DNA from: Streptomyces sp. XD-27
Lineage (GTDB): Bacteria; Actinomycetota; Actinomycetes; Streptomycetales; Streptomycetaceae
Assembly (NCBI RefSeq): GCF_030553055.1
Contig: NZ_CP130713.1
Span: forward strand, 2,604,001-2,668,000
Direction: 5' to 3'
Length of the DNA: 64,000 nt
Shown: positions 18,113-26,298 of the stretch, piece after piece
Numbering within the stretch: the first letter of the stretch is position 1
Layout of the letters: each line of letters begins with the position of its first letter
The notes under the pieces: model-generated
Database searches by the model: none
Told to the model about the DNA's origin: nothing
What the model saw: only the letters and a program-made list of their open reading frames with translations
Program-made: the position numbers and the translations under genes

Positions 18113-18119
18113 CGCTGGG
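18059..18119. repeat. Streptomyces-type palindromic element with flanking 9-bp repeats
   Basis: The centre CACCTCCCGGAC...GTCCGGGGGAGGT forms an imperfect hairpin (about 18083-18110), and AGCGCTGGG flanks it directly at 18059-18067 and 18111-18119. It supplies the C-terminus WGHLPDGVRGR and the stop codon of the regulator. GC-rich palindromes like this recur in Streptomyces genomes. Confidence 0.6.
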
Positions 18120-18213
18120 AGAGCCCGGTCCGAGGCGTCGGCGGTCCGAAGCGTCGGCGGTCGAGCCGGGCCGGCTCAGGTCAGGTGGCCACTCAGGCCA
18201 GGTGGCCGCCGGT

Positions 18214-18831
18214 TCAGGCCAGGTGGCCGGTGTCGTTCCAGCGCTCGATCGCGGGCTCTCCGTAGGCCCAGCCCAGGATGGACAGGGAGGTCGGGTCGAG
18301 CCGCAGCCTGGCCGCGAAGGACGCGTCGAGGCCGAGCCAGCGGGCGGCGAGCGTCCGCAGGATGTGGCCGTGCGCGAAGACCAGCACATCGCGGTCGGCC
18401 GAACGCGCCCACTCCACGACCGTGTCGGCCCGCGCCGCGAGCTGCGCCAGCGTCTCCCCCGGCGTCTGCGCCTCGGGGGAGCCCACCGGGACCCCGTCCC
18501 GCCAGATGAACCAGCCGGGCCGGATCGCGGTGATCTCGGCCCCGGTCATGCCCTCGTACGCGCCGTAGTCCCACTCCATCAGCGCGTCCCACTCCTGCGC
18601 CCGGTCGCCGAAGCCCGCCAGCTCGCAGGTCTCCTTCGCGCGGACCAGCGGGCTCGTACGGACCTCGACGTCCGGCAGGCCCGACCAGGGCGCGCGGTGC
18701 AACCGCTCCCCCAGCAGCTTGGCCCCGCGCCGACCCTCGTCCAGCAGCGGGATGTCCGTACGGCCGGTGTGCTTGCCTGCCAGCGACCACTGCGTCTGTC
18801 CGTGCCGGGCGAGCAGGATGCGCGGTGCCAT
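18214..18831 (-). CDS. Histidine phosphatase family protein
   Basis: A phosphoglycerate mutase-like (histidine phosphatase) protein of 205 residues. The catalytic RHG motif is at the start ([10 protein letters not shown]), followed by the [11 protein letters not shown] segment, the acidic EWDYGAYEG segment and the second catalytic histidine in VFAHGHILR. All key residues for phosphohistidine chemistry are seen. The substrate is unknown: candidates are alpha-ribazole phosphate, sugar phosphates and other phosphomonoesters. ATG 18831 is preferred over an in-frame extension to 18897 because the family begins directly before the RHG motif. Confidence 0.88.
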   Translation of the reverse strand: MAPRILLARHGQTQWSLAGKHTGRTDIPLLDEGRRGAKLLGERLHRAPWSGLPDVEVRTSPLVRAKETCELAGFGDRAQEWDALMEWDYGAYEGMTGAEITAIRPGWFIWRDGVPVGSPEAQTPGETLAQLAARADTVVEWARSADRDVLVFAHGHILRTLAARWLGLDASFAARLRLDPTSLSILGWAYGEPAIERWNDTGHLA

Positions 18832-19165
18832 GAAAGGGGCCTTTCGCCGGGTTTCGCGAGATATCACGGCAGAGCCGCTCTGCCGCCCTCCCATCATCGC
18901 TCACGTGATCGAAGCCTCGCCCCGGGGTGCCCCAGGGTGCCTCGGAAGGCAACCCAAGGTCCGGCGGCCGCGTCTTCCCGCTCACACGCGACTGCGCCAC
19001 AGGGGAGCCCGCCAGTGCGTGACCGCGCCGGTCTGTGGGCCTATCTCCCGGTTTCGGTCCGCTCTGCCGGACGCTTCAGGGGCCGGTGCGCGAGGCGTTT
19101 CGCTTACGCCGTACGGTTTGATGCGCGCCAATCGTGGCCCGCCTGACTTTTTGGAGAGCGTCCGG

Positions 19166-20206
19166 ATGCCCCTCACCGTGCCCCGCACCGGAGCATCGCC
19201 GGGCACTCGGCCACGTTGGTGGACCGAGCTGCCGCTGATCGCCGTGGTGTACGCCGTGTACTCGGCCGGTCGGCTGCTGGCCCGTGGCGACGTGTCGACG
19301 GCCGTCGACAACGGCCTGGGGATACTCCGGCTGGAGAGAGATCTCCATATCGACTTCGAGACTCCTCTGAACCGGATATTCATCGACCACGCCTGGGTGG
19401 GGGTCCCGGCGGACTTCGCGTACGCGTCGCTGCACTACGTGGCCACCCCGGCGGTCCTGGTGTGGCTGTGGAAGCGGCGGCAGGCGAGTTACCGGTTCTT
19501 CCGCACCTGGCTGCTGGTCGCGACCCTGATAGGCCTGGTCGGCTTCTCCCTGATGCCGACCTGCCCGCCGCGGCTGCTGGACGACGCCTACGGGTTCGTC
19601 GACGGGATGGCGCATTACAGCGAGTACGGCTGGTGGGGCGGCGAGGCGAGCGCGCCGCGCGGGCTCGGCGGTTTCACCAACCAGTTCGCGGCCATGCCGA
19701 GCCTCCATGTGGGCTGGGCGCTGTGGTGCGGTGTGGCCCTGTGGGCCCACGGGCGCTCCCTGTGGGCCAAGTTCGCGGCGGTGGTGTACCCGCTGAGCAT
19801 CCTTCTGATCGTCATGGGGACGGCGAACCACTACTTCATGGACGGGGCGGCCGGGATAGCCACCATGGGGGTCGCCGCGCTGCTGGCCCGGCCCATGATG
19901 CGGATGATCGACCGGATCCGCGGCCGCCGAGGCGCCGCGGACACCGCCGAGGCCACGGCCGCACCGGTCGCCGCCGCTGCTGAAGCGGGCGGCACGGCCG
20001 TCGCGCGGGTCGCCACCGCCCGGGTCGCCGTCGGCGCCGAAAAGGCCGAGAGCGCCGCGGATGTCAGTGGCGGATGCCAGACTTCGGCGCGTGAACGCGA
20101 ACGTATCCCTCGACAGCACGGCGGAGGCCGCGGCGGGGAAGCGGACACCGGCGCCGCGGAGCCCGCGGCCGCTGCCGACGGCAGCGCTGCGGCAACAGCT
20201 CGCTGA
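19166..20206 (+). CDS. PAP2-superfamily membrane phosphatase (inositol phosphorylceramide synthase-like)
   Basis: An integral membrane protein of 346 residues with about six helices. The lipid phosphatase/transferase motifs are seen as PSLHVGW (third to fourth helix) and GTANHYFMD (His and Asp of the last motif), the layout of the Aur1/PAP2 group. It may remodel prenyl or glycerolipid phosphates. GGAGAG lies about 9 bases before ATG 19166. The last 95 residues are an Ala-rich, low-complexity tail. That tail overlaps the next gene by over 100 bases, which is unusual, so the tail may be a by-product of the neighbouring frame. Confidence 0.85.
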   Translation: MPLTVPRTGASPGTRPRWWTELPLIAVVYAVYSAGRLLARGDVSTAVDNGLGILRLERDLHIDFETPLNRIFIDHAWVGVPADFAYASLHYVATPAVLVWLWKRRQASYRFFRTWLLVATLIGLVGFSLMPTCPPRLLDDAYGFVDGMAHYSEYGWWGGEASAPRGLGGFTNQFAAMPSLHVGWALWCGVALWAHGRSLWAKFAAVVYPLSILLIVMGTANHYFMDGAAGIATMGVAALLARPMMRMIDRIRGRRGAADTAEATAAPVAAAAEAGGTAVARVATARVAVGAEKAESAADVSGGCQTSARERERIPRQHGGGRGGEADTGAAEPAAAADGSAAATAR

Positions 20207-21491
20207 GCTGCGCGGGCCCGCCGTACCGCAGCCGCTGGACGCGCGGGCCCTCGCCGCGCTGGCGGCCAACCCCGGCTGCCGCCGCCGGACCCTGCTGGAC
20301 GGCGCCGGGATCGACAAGCGCGCGCTGGCCCGGGCCCTGGGCTCCCCCGCGACGTTCGGGCAGTCGCAGTTCGCGCACCAGCGCGGCAACGTCTTCGAGG
20401 CGCGCGTCACGGCGGACGGCGGCGCGGAGCTGCTGCGGCTGCTGTACGAGCGGCTGGGCGGCGCGGCCTCCGGGCTGCCCGCCCCCGAGCCGGGCACGGT
20501 GCTGTCCCCCGATCTGACGGCGGTGGGTCCGCAGGGGCGTACGGCGCGTACGGCGCTGGCCCTGCGCGAGGCCACGGCCGCCGGGCGATGGGCCCTGCTG
20601 GACCACCCGATGGTGAGTCTGGACGTGGCGGGGTCGCCCGCGTTCCTGGAGCCGGACGCGGTGGTGGTGCGGCCCGACGGCACCTGGACCGTCGTGGAGA
20701 TCAAGTCCTTCCCGTTGATCGACGGGGCGGCGGACCCCGCCAAGGTCGGCGCGGCCGCGCGCCAGGCCGCGGTGTACGTCCTGGCGCTGGAGCGGGTGGC
20801 CGAGCGGATCGGCGGCCCGGACCGGGTCCACGCCCACGCGCTGCTGGTCTGCCCCAAGGACTTCTCCAACCTGCCGACGGCGGAACTGGTCGACGTGCGC
20901 AAGCAGCGGTCCGTCACCCGGCGCCAGCTGACCCGGCTCACCCGGGTCGAGGAGATCGCCGCCGCGCTGCCCGGAGGCACCACCTTCGATCTGCGCCTGG
21001 CGGACGACGGCAGGACGCCCACCCGGCCCGCGGCGGAACTGGCCGCGGCGGTGGACGCGGTCGACGCGGCGTACGCACCGGAGTGCCTGGCCGCGTGCGA
21101 GCTGGCGTTCCACTGCCGTCAGCGGGCCCGCGCGGTGGGTTCGGTCGAGGCCCTGGGGCGCGGGGCGCGCGGGGAACTGGGCGGTCTGGCGACGGTGGCG
21201 GACGTCCTCGCGGCGGCGCGGTACGAGATCGGCCCGTCTGCCGATCCCGGCGACCCCGCCGTCGAGGCGCTGCGGCGGGCGGCGGTGCTCCGAGCCGAGG
21301 CGCTGGCCGGCGCGCCGGCCGCCCGCCCGGCGGCGGGCCACGCGGAGGCGGCGGGCCACGGAGAAACGGCGTGTCGCGGGGAGGCGGCAGGCAGCGGAAA
21401 AGCGGCGTGTCGCGGGGAGGCGGCAGGCAGCGGAGAAGCGGCGGGACGCGAGCAGGAGACTGCGCGTCACGGGGAGGCGGCGTGTCGCTGA
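20061..21491 (+). CDS. Cas4/AddB-like PD-(D/E)XK nuclease with Fe-S cysteine pattern
   Basis: A RecB-family nuclease of about 476 residues. The catalytic core is seen as LEPDAVVVRPDG (Asp199) and VVEIKSF (Glu213, Lys215). Cys73 (NPGCRRR), then Cys342, Cys346 and Cys352 (CLAACELAFHC) reproduce the one-plus-three cysteine layout that holds a 4Fe-4S cluster in AddB, Dna2 and Cas4. A Gly/Ala-rich repeat tail follows residue 420. The stop overlaps the next gene by 10 bases, and an SF1 helicase gene lies two ORFs downstream, suggesting a split Dna2-like nuclease-helicase. The start is uncertain: ATG 20061 or GTG 20091. There is no cas gene or CRISPR nearby. Confidence 0.8.
   Translation: MSVADARLRRVNANVSLDSTAEAAAGKRTPAPRSPRPLPTAALRQQLAELRGPAVPQPLDARALAALAANPGCRRRTLLDGAGIDKRALARALGSPATFGQSQFAHQRGNVFEARVTADGGAELLRLLYERLGGAASGLPAPEPGTVLSPDLTAVGPQGRTARTALALREATAAGRWALLDHPMVSLDVAGSPAFLEPDAVVVRPDGTWTVVEIKSFPLIDGAADPAKVGAAARQAAVYVLALERVAERIGGPDRVHAHALLVCPKDFSNLPTAELVDVRKQRSVTRRQLTRLTRVEEIAAALPGGTTFDLRLADDGRTPTRPAAELAAAVDAVDAAYAPECLAACELAFHCRQRARAVGSVEALGRGARGELGGLATVADVLAAARYEIGPSADPGDPAVEALRRAAVLRAEALAGAPAARPAAGHAEAAGHGETACRGEAAGSGKAACRGEAAGSGEAAGREQETARHGEAACR
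21330..21480 (+). repeat. Tandem repeats encoding the nuclease tail
   Basis: Copies of GTGTCGCGGGGAGGCGGCAG with spacers of similar length encode ACRGEAAGSG-type units with regular cysteines. The GTG start of the next gene lies in the last GGCGTGTCGC copy. Confidence 0.6.
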
Positions 21492-23071
21492 TCACCACGC
21501 TGGCCCGGATGGAGGCCGTCAGGGACGGCCGGGCGCGGCCCGCCGCCACCGTGCGGCACCGCCGTCTGTCCGACCGCCCCATGGTCTTCGTACCGCTGAC
21601 GACCGCCGGTGAGGCGGGCGCGCCGCTCGGGGCGCTGGTGGGCACCGAGCGGGACGCGCCCCGGCTGCTGGTCGTGGCGCAGCCGCGCGACCGGGACCTG
21701 CGGTTCGCGTTCCTCGCGGAGCTGGCCGAGGAGATGCTGCCGTACCTGGAGGGGTACGCGGACGACGTCGAGACCGAGGAGCGCAAGGAGACCGATCCGG
21801 AGACCGGGAAGAAGGTCCCGGTGGAGGTCGAGCTGTGCGCGGACGCCCCGCAGCTGCTGGTGCCCAGCGGGCCGGGCGTGGAGTTCGTACGGCTGCTGGG
21901 CCGCTCGATGCGGTTCCGGCGGACGGCGGAGCAGGATCCGCGGACGCCCTTCCCCGCGCCCCCGCGGGTACCGCTGCTCGGCCGGTGGCTGACGCATTAC
22001 GGCGAGCGGTCCCGGGTCCCCGGGTCGTCGCTGCTGCTCGCGGTGACCGATCTGCTCGGACGGCACTGGGCGACCGGCCAGAGCGCGCTGGAGGACCAGC
22101 ATCTGGGGGCCCTGCTCGGCTGGATCGACCCCCCGGAGGGCCTGTCGGGGGCGGAGGCGGCGCTCCGGGCCGAGCTGGAGCGGGACGCGGACGGGCTCCT
22201 GACCTGCCCGCCCGCGGGACCGGCCACCGACCCGGAGTTCGACAACGCCCGGCTGGCCCCGGCGATGACGCGGTACGACACGGCGCGCAGCGCCCTGGCC
22301 GACGGGGTGCCCGGCGCGGCGGCCCGGCTGCGCGGAGCCGAGGAGGAGCTGCGGGAGCTGGTCGCGGGCCAGCTGCGGCCGACGTGGCAGGCCGTGTGGC
22401 GGGCGGTGGATCTGCTGCGGGCCCTCCCCGAGGGGGCGCGGGTCGGCGAGCGCTGGAAGCGCGACCGCTGGTCGTACACCGGCCACCGGGACCGGGTGCG
22501 GGCGGGCGAGCCGCCGCAGCCCAAGTGGGACGACGCGGTGACGGCGGCGCGGAAGCTCATGGCGCGGGAGACCGCCCAGGCCCAGCTGGACGCGGACGAG
22601 GCGCTGGACGACCCCCTGGTCATGGCGGGGCGGCGGCTGGCCGGGGAGGCTTTCGCCGGGCGGGTCGCCGCGGTGGAGATGGCCTGGTCGGAGGGGAAGT
22701 CGCCCAGGCCGCGGCCGCTCGTCACGGTCGTCACCGAGGACCGTCCGCAGCTGGCCGAGGAGGCGAAGCTGTTCCGCGAGCTGCCGGACGGGAAGACGCA
22801 GCCCGGGGAGTTCGCCGGGTACGCGTCGGGCGGCGGTGTGGTGGTGCGGCTGACCGGCGGGATGGGGCGGGGCAGAACCCCGGCCCCGGGTTCGGTGCCC
22901 GCGGAGGGTGACCAGGTGTGCTGGACGCTGTTCGAGCACGCGCCGCGCGGCGGGCCGGAGCTGCCCGATCCGGAGCGTACGCCGTGGACCCACGGCGGCC
23001 CTCCGGCCGCCCCCGGCGAGGACGACGCCGCCACCCGGCCCGACCCCGTGACCGAGGAGGACCATCTGTGA
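21482..23071 (+). CDS. Conserved hypothetical protein in the nuclease-helicase operon
   Basis: A soluble protein of 529 residues that I do not recognise. The first third is beta-rich (MVFVPLTTAGEAG, RLLVVAQPRDRDLRF). The middle (about 230-400) is helical and rich in Arg/Glu/Ala, with RVGERWKRDRWSYTGHRDR. The C-terminus is Pro/Asp-rich. There is no Walker motif and no nuclease motif. GTG 21482 overlaps the nuclease stop and its own stop overlaps the following GTG (GTGA at 23068), so it is translated in lockstep with both neighbours. It is the likely third component of the nuclease-helicase system. Confidence 0.75.
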   Translation: MSLITTLARMEAVRDGRARPAATVRHRRLSDRPMVFVPLTTAGEAGAPLGALVGTERDAPRLLVVAQPRDRDLRFAFLAELAEEMLPYLEGYADDVETEERKETDPETGKKVPVEVELCADAPQLLVPSGPGVEFVRLLGRSMRFRRTAEQDPRTPFPAPPRVPLLGRWLTHYGERSRVPGSSLLLAVTDLLGRHWATGQSALEDQHLGALLGWIDPPEGLSGAEAALRAELERDADGLLTCPPAGPATDPEFDNARLAPAMTRYDTARSALADGVPGAAARLRGAEEELRELVAGQLRPTWQAVWRAVDLLRALPEGARVGERWKRDRWSYTGHRDRVRAGEPPQPKWDDAVTAARKLMARETAQAQLDADEALDDPLVMAGRRLAGEAFAGRVAAVEMAWSEGKSPRPRPLVTVVTEDRPQLAEEAKLFRELPDGKTQPGEFAGYASGGGVVVRLTGGMGRGRTPAPGSVPAEGDQVCWTLFEHAPRGGPELPDPERTPWTHGGPPAAPGEDDAATRPDPVTEEDHL

Positions 23072-23448
23072 GGGGCACGCCCCCGGCCGCCGAGAGCCGG
23101 TCTGCGCGGTCGGCCGCGCCCGACCGCCGTGCCGCCGACGACCCGATCCGGGCCGCGGAGCCGCCCCGGCCCCGGCCCGCGCCGTCCCGGCCCGACGCCC
23201 CGCGCGCCGGGCGGCGGGTCCACGCCGAGGCCCCAGGGCGCGGGCCCCGGCCGGTGGCCCACACCACGTCCGGCAGGCGGCGGGACGCCCGCGTCGCAGC
23301 AGCGTGGACACCTGTCGGCGCCACGGCCCCAGGGCGCGCGCTCGGGCCGGTGGACCGGACGTCGCCCGCGGAGTGCGTCGCGGCGGCACGAGTGGTCCCG
23401 TCGCGGTCGGGACGCGGCTCGGGACACGACTGCCAGGGGGCGTTGTGA
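23068..23448 (+). CDS. Proline/arginine-rich linker ORF, 126 aa
   Basis: A short ORF bounded by two GTGA overlaps, with the 529-residue gene upstream and the helicase downstream. It encodes a low-complexity Pro/Arg/Ala/Ser-rich chain with no recognisable fold. It contains an imperfect duplication (GGCCCCAGGGCGCG followed by a GGCCGGTGG motif, near 23230 and 23325). The perfect coupling is the main argument that it is translated. It may be a disordered bridge, or simply a frame kept open by GC bias that carries ribosomes to the helicase start. Confidence 0.45.
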   Translation: MRGTPPAAESRSARSAAPDRRAADDPIRAAEPPRPRPAPSRPDAPRAGRRVHAEAPGRGPRPVAHTTSGRRRDARVAAAWTPVGATAPGRALGPVDRTSPAECVAAARVVPSRSGRGSGHDCQGAL

Positions 23449-24818
23449 CCGGCCCCACGACGAAGGACGCGGGTCGCTCGGCGGGGGCCACCGCCTTCGA
23501 TCCCGCCGCGGCGGCGGCCCGCGCGACCGAGGCGATCCTGCACGAGACGCTGCACGGCGCGCACCGCGGCGTGGTCGTCGACTCCCCGCCCGGCGCGGGC
23601 AAGTCGACCCTGGTGGTGCGCGCGGCCCGCGAGCTGGCCGCCGCCGGGCGGCCGCTGATGGTCGTCGCGCAGACCAACGCCCAGGTGGACGACCTGGTGG
23701 ACCGGCTGGCCAGGGAGGACCCCGAGCTGCCGATCGGGCGGCTGCACAGCAGCGACGCCCATCCGTACGACCCGGTGCTGGACGGGCACCAGCGCGTGGT
23801 GAAGTCCGCCAAGGTGTCCGACCTGGCGGGCCTGGACGTCGTGGTCTCGACGGCCGCGAAGTGGGCGCACGTCAGGAACGTCGAGCCGTGGCGGCACGCG
23901 ATCGTCGACGAGGCGTACCAGATGCGGTCGGATGCGCTGCTCGCCGTCGCGGGGCTGTTCGAGCGGGCGCTGTTCGTCGGCGACCCCGGGCAGCTGGACC
24001 CGTTCAGCGTGGTGGGCACCGAGCAGTGGGCGGGGCTGTCGTACGACCCGTCGGCGAGCGCCGTCGCCACCCTGCTCGCGCACAACCCGGGGCTGCCGCA
24101 GCACCGGCTGCCCGTGTCGTGGCGGCTTCCCGCGTCCGCGGCGCCCCTGGTGTCGGACGCCTTCTATCCGTACGCGCGGTTCCGCAGCGGCACGGGCCAC
24201 GGCGACCGGCGGCTCTCGTTCGGCGTGGCCTCGGACGGCTCGGGCCCGGACCGGGTGCTGGACGAGGCCGCGGAGTCCGGCTGGGGGCTGCTGGAGCTGC
24301 CCGCGCGCCGTACGCCGCGTACGGACCCGGAGGCGGTACGGGCCGTGGCGCAGGTGGTGCGGCGGATGCTGGACCGGGGTGGGGTGGCGACCAGCGAGCG
24401 GTCGCCCGACCCGGTGCCGGTGACGGCGGACCGGATCGCGGTGGGCACCGCGCACCGGGACCAGGCGGCGGCGGTACGGGCGGCGCTGGCCGCGCTGGGC
24501 GTCTCCGGGGTCGCCGTCGACACCGCGAACCGGCTCCAGGGCCGGGAATTCGACGTGACGGTGGTGCTGCACCCGCTGTCCGGGCGGCCGGACGCGACGG
24601 CGTTCCATCTGGAGACGGGGCGGTTGTGCGTGCTCGCGTCACGGCACCGGCACGCGTGCGTGGTCGTGTGCCGCGCCGGGGTGGCGGAGCTGCTGGACGA
24701 GCATCCGTCGACGGAGCCGGTGCAGCTGGGGGTCACGGTGAAGTTCCCCGACGGCTGGGAGGCCCACCACGCGGTCCTCGCCCACCTCACCGAACACCGC
24801 GTTCCCTGGCGCCCCTGA
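23445..24818 (+). CDS. Superfamily 1 DNA/RNA helicase (Upf1/Dna2-like)
   Basis: An SF1 helicase of 457 residues. Motif I (Walker A) is PPGAGKST near residue 50; motif II (Walker B) is VDEAYQM near 155; motif III is VGDPGQLDPF; motif IV contains SWRLP; motif V is NRLQGREFDVTVVL; and the motif VI region has SRHRH. This is the core of Dna2/Upf1-group translocases without extra domains. GTG 23445 is preceded by AGGGGG and overlaps the previous ORF (GTGA). With the upstream PD-(D/E)XK nuclease it forms a plausible end-processing or defence machine. An in-frame extension to 23304 is rejected as low complexity. Confidence 0.85.
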   Translation: MTGPTTKDAGRSAGATAFDPAAAAARATEAILHETLHGAHRGVVVDSPPGAGKSTLVVRAARELAAAGRPLMVVAQTNAQVDDLVDRLAREDPELPIGRLHSSDAHPYDPVLDGHQRVVKSAKVSDLAGLDVVVSTAAKWAHVRNVEPWRHAIVDEAYQMRSDALLAVAGLFERALFVGDPGQLDPFSVVGTEQWAGLSYDPSASAVATLLAHNPGLPQHRLPVSWRLPASAAPLVSDAFYPYARFRSGTGHGDRRLSFGVASDGSGPDRVLDEAAESGWGLLELPARRTPRTDPEAVRAVAQVVRRMLDRGGVATSERSPDPVPVTADRIAVGTAHRDQAAAVRAALAALGVSGVAVDTANRLQGREFDVTVVLHPLSGRPDATAFHLETGRLCVLASRHRHACVVVCRAGVAELLDEHPSTEPVQLGVTVKFPDGWEAHHAVLAHLTEHRVPWRP

Positions 24819-24968
24819 CCGGCAACGGACCGGAACACCGCGTCGCTTGGCGGCCATGAGACGGGGCCGCGCATGCCCGGGTACGGGATACACCGGGCGG
24901 GTACGTGCCGGGGCCACTTGCGCTCGGCGGGACAATGGAATGCGGCAGACGATCCGGGAGGTACGTAC

Positions 24969-25340
24969 ATGTCCGAGCCGCAGTCGGCTCCCCGCCAACG
25001 CACCAGCGCCGACACCCAGCGGCGGCTGAAACCCGCGCCGCTGCTCTTCGAGCCGACGGAAGCCGCGGCCGATCCCGAGCACTTCTTCGACCTGGAGTCG
25101 ATCGAGGACCCGCGCGAGCTGCTCTCCCGCTCCACGGAGCTGGTGCTGGCGTTCCGCGCGGCGACGGACCGGGCGATGGAGTACCAGGCCATGGCGGCGG
25201 CGCAGCTGGCCGATCCGCGCCGCTTCGACCGGCTGCCCACGGCGCTGATCGCGGAGCAGGCGGAGTGGACGGAGGACTACGCCAAGAAGATGGTGGAGTT
25301 CGGTCGCGAGCTGATGGGCGACAGCGGCCATCGGGAGTGA
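24969..25340 (+). CDS. Conserved helical hypothetical protein, 123 aa
   Basis: A small soluble protein. The first 25 residues are polar and disordered; the rest is predicted to be helical, with acidic stretches (ADPEHFFDLESIEDPREL) and a C-terminal helix (WTEDYAKKMVEFGRELM). No motif is recognised. GGGAGG at 24956-24961 lies seven bases before ATG 24969, a strong start. It lies 150 bases after the helicase and could share its transcript. A perfect hairpin at 25385-25411 follows. Confidence 0.7.
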   Translation: MSEPQSAPRQRTSADTQRRLKPAPLLFEPTEAAADPEHFFDLESIEDPRELLSRSTELVLAFRAATDRAMEYQAMAAAQLADPRRFDRLPTALIAEQAEWTEDYAKKMVEFGRELMGDSGHRE

Positions 25341-25384
25341 CGAGGTTCGCGGGAGCGACGAGGGCTCGGCGCCGGCGCGAAAGG

Positions 25385-25411
25385 CGGCTCATGATCGCAG
25401 ATCATGAGCCG
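25385..25411. terminator. Perfect 12-bp inverted repeat
   Basis: CGGCTCATGATC (25385-25396) and GATCATGAGCCG (25400-25411) pair perfectly around a three-base loop. It lies 45 bases after the preceding stop and 105 bases before the next start. It could be a terminator; the AT-rich centre also suits a protein-binding operator. Confidence 0.5.
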
Positions 25412-25515
25412 TTGGCATATTTGTTCGGCGCAAGATACTCCTCCCCGCACGGTCCTGTCCCGGTTTTGTCGGTTCGACGTAACCGGAACGCAACCCGCCA
25501 CTAGATCTGGTCGGC

Positions 25516-26094
25516 ATGACCACATGGCCTCGGGAATCACAGCAGCACACCGCCGCGCACGTCACCGCCGCCGGAGCCGAATGGCTGGCCTCGGCGAGCC
25601 CCTTCCCGCGCAGCGTGCGCGCCCTGTGGGCCGAGCGACCCGGCACCTCGATCGTGCTGCCGTGCGGTGTCACCTTCGACCTGATCAGCGCGCCCGCGCT
25701 CTTCGGCCGCCGGATGGTGAACCGGTTATGGGCCGACGGCCCGGGGACCGGCCCGGTGGCGACGCAGCGCGGCCGGGTGCTGATGTTCGCCCGACCCGGC
25801 ACCGCGCAGCGGCTGCCCGCCCTGCTCCGCTGGGAGGAGTGGGGCGCGGACGCACCGCCGCTGCTGTGCCACGGGACGGGGGACGCGGTGACCGTTCCGC
25901 CCCTGCGGCCGGTGGAGCAGACCGATCCGGACGGCCCGCCCCCGGGCCGCTGGCTGGTCGCCCCCGAGGTCCGCGACCCGTGGCTCCCCGGGCCCGACGT
26001 GCTGCTGTGGGCCTGCGTACGGGCCGCTCGCGGCGACGCCGGCACCCCCGGCCGCACGTCGCTGACCAGCACACCCGCCGTCTCCCCGCGCTGA
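25516..26094 (+). CDS. Prim-pol-like (bifunctional DNA primase/polymerase N-terminal) protein
   Basis: A protein of 192 residues resembling the short Streptomyces proteins annotated as bifunctional DNA primase/polymerase. Characteristic segments are TSIVLPCGVTFDLI, VNRLWADGPGTGPVATQ, VLMFARPGTAQRLPALL, LRWEEWG and WLVAPE. The acidic catalytic residues of archaeo-eukaryotic primases are not evident, so this may be a non-catalytic relative. Codon 71 (25726) is TTA, so translation may depend on the developmental tRNA bldA. It ends 67 bases before tRNA-Lys. The gene at 15645 looks like a shorter cousin. Confidence 0.65.
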   Translation: MTTWPRESQQHTAAHVTAAGAEWLASASPFPRSVRALWAERPGTSIVLPCGVTFDLISAPALFGRRMVNRLWADGPGTGPVATQRGRVLMFARPGTAQRLPALLRWEEWGADAPPLLCHGTGDAVTVPPLRPVEQTDPDGPPPGRWLVAPEVRDPWLPGPDVLLWACVRAARGDAGTPGRTSLTSTPAVSPR

Positions 26095-26161
26095 TCAGGG
26101 GGACGGAATTATCGATTTTCGTTCAGCCGGATCGGGGTGCTAAGGTCTCTTACGTCAGCGA

Positions 26162-26235
26162 GCGCCGCTAGCTCAGTTGGTTAGAGCAGCTGACTCTTAA
26201 TCAGCGGGTCCGGGGTTCGAGTCCCTGGCGGCGCA
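26162..26235 (+). tRNA. tRNA-Lys (CTT anticodon), copy 1
   Basis: A 74-base cloverleaf. Acceptor GCGCCGC (26162-26168) pairs with GCGGCGC (26228-26234), with discriminator A26235. The anticodon CTT is at 26196-26198 in loop CTCTTAA. The T-arm is GGGTTCGAGTCCC-like. A -10-like TAAGGT lies at 26141-26146. It is identical to the copy at 52477-52550. Confidence 0.97.
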
Positions 26236-26241
26236 CAGACG

Positions 26242-26275
26242 GAAGAAGGCCCTCACTTCGGTGGGGGCCTTCTTC
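26242..26275 (+). terminator. Terminator of tRNA-Lys copy 1
   Basis: A 15-bp stem (one G-T pair) with a TTCG tetraloop begins seven bases after the tRNA. Confidence 0.85.
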
Positions 26276-26298
26276 GTGCCCGCCCGCCGGTGCCGATG

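Noticed and set aside
23304..23444. N-terminal extension of the helicase to 23304
   Set aside because: It is low complexity, overlaps the linker ORF in another frame, and a good ribosome site precedes GTG 23445.
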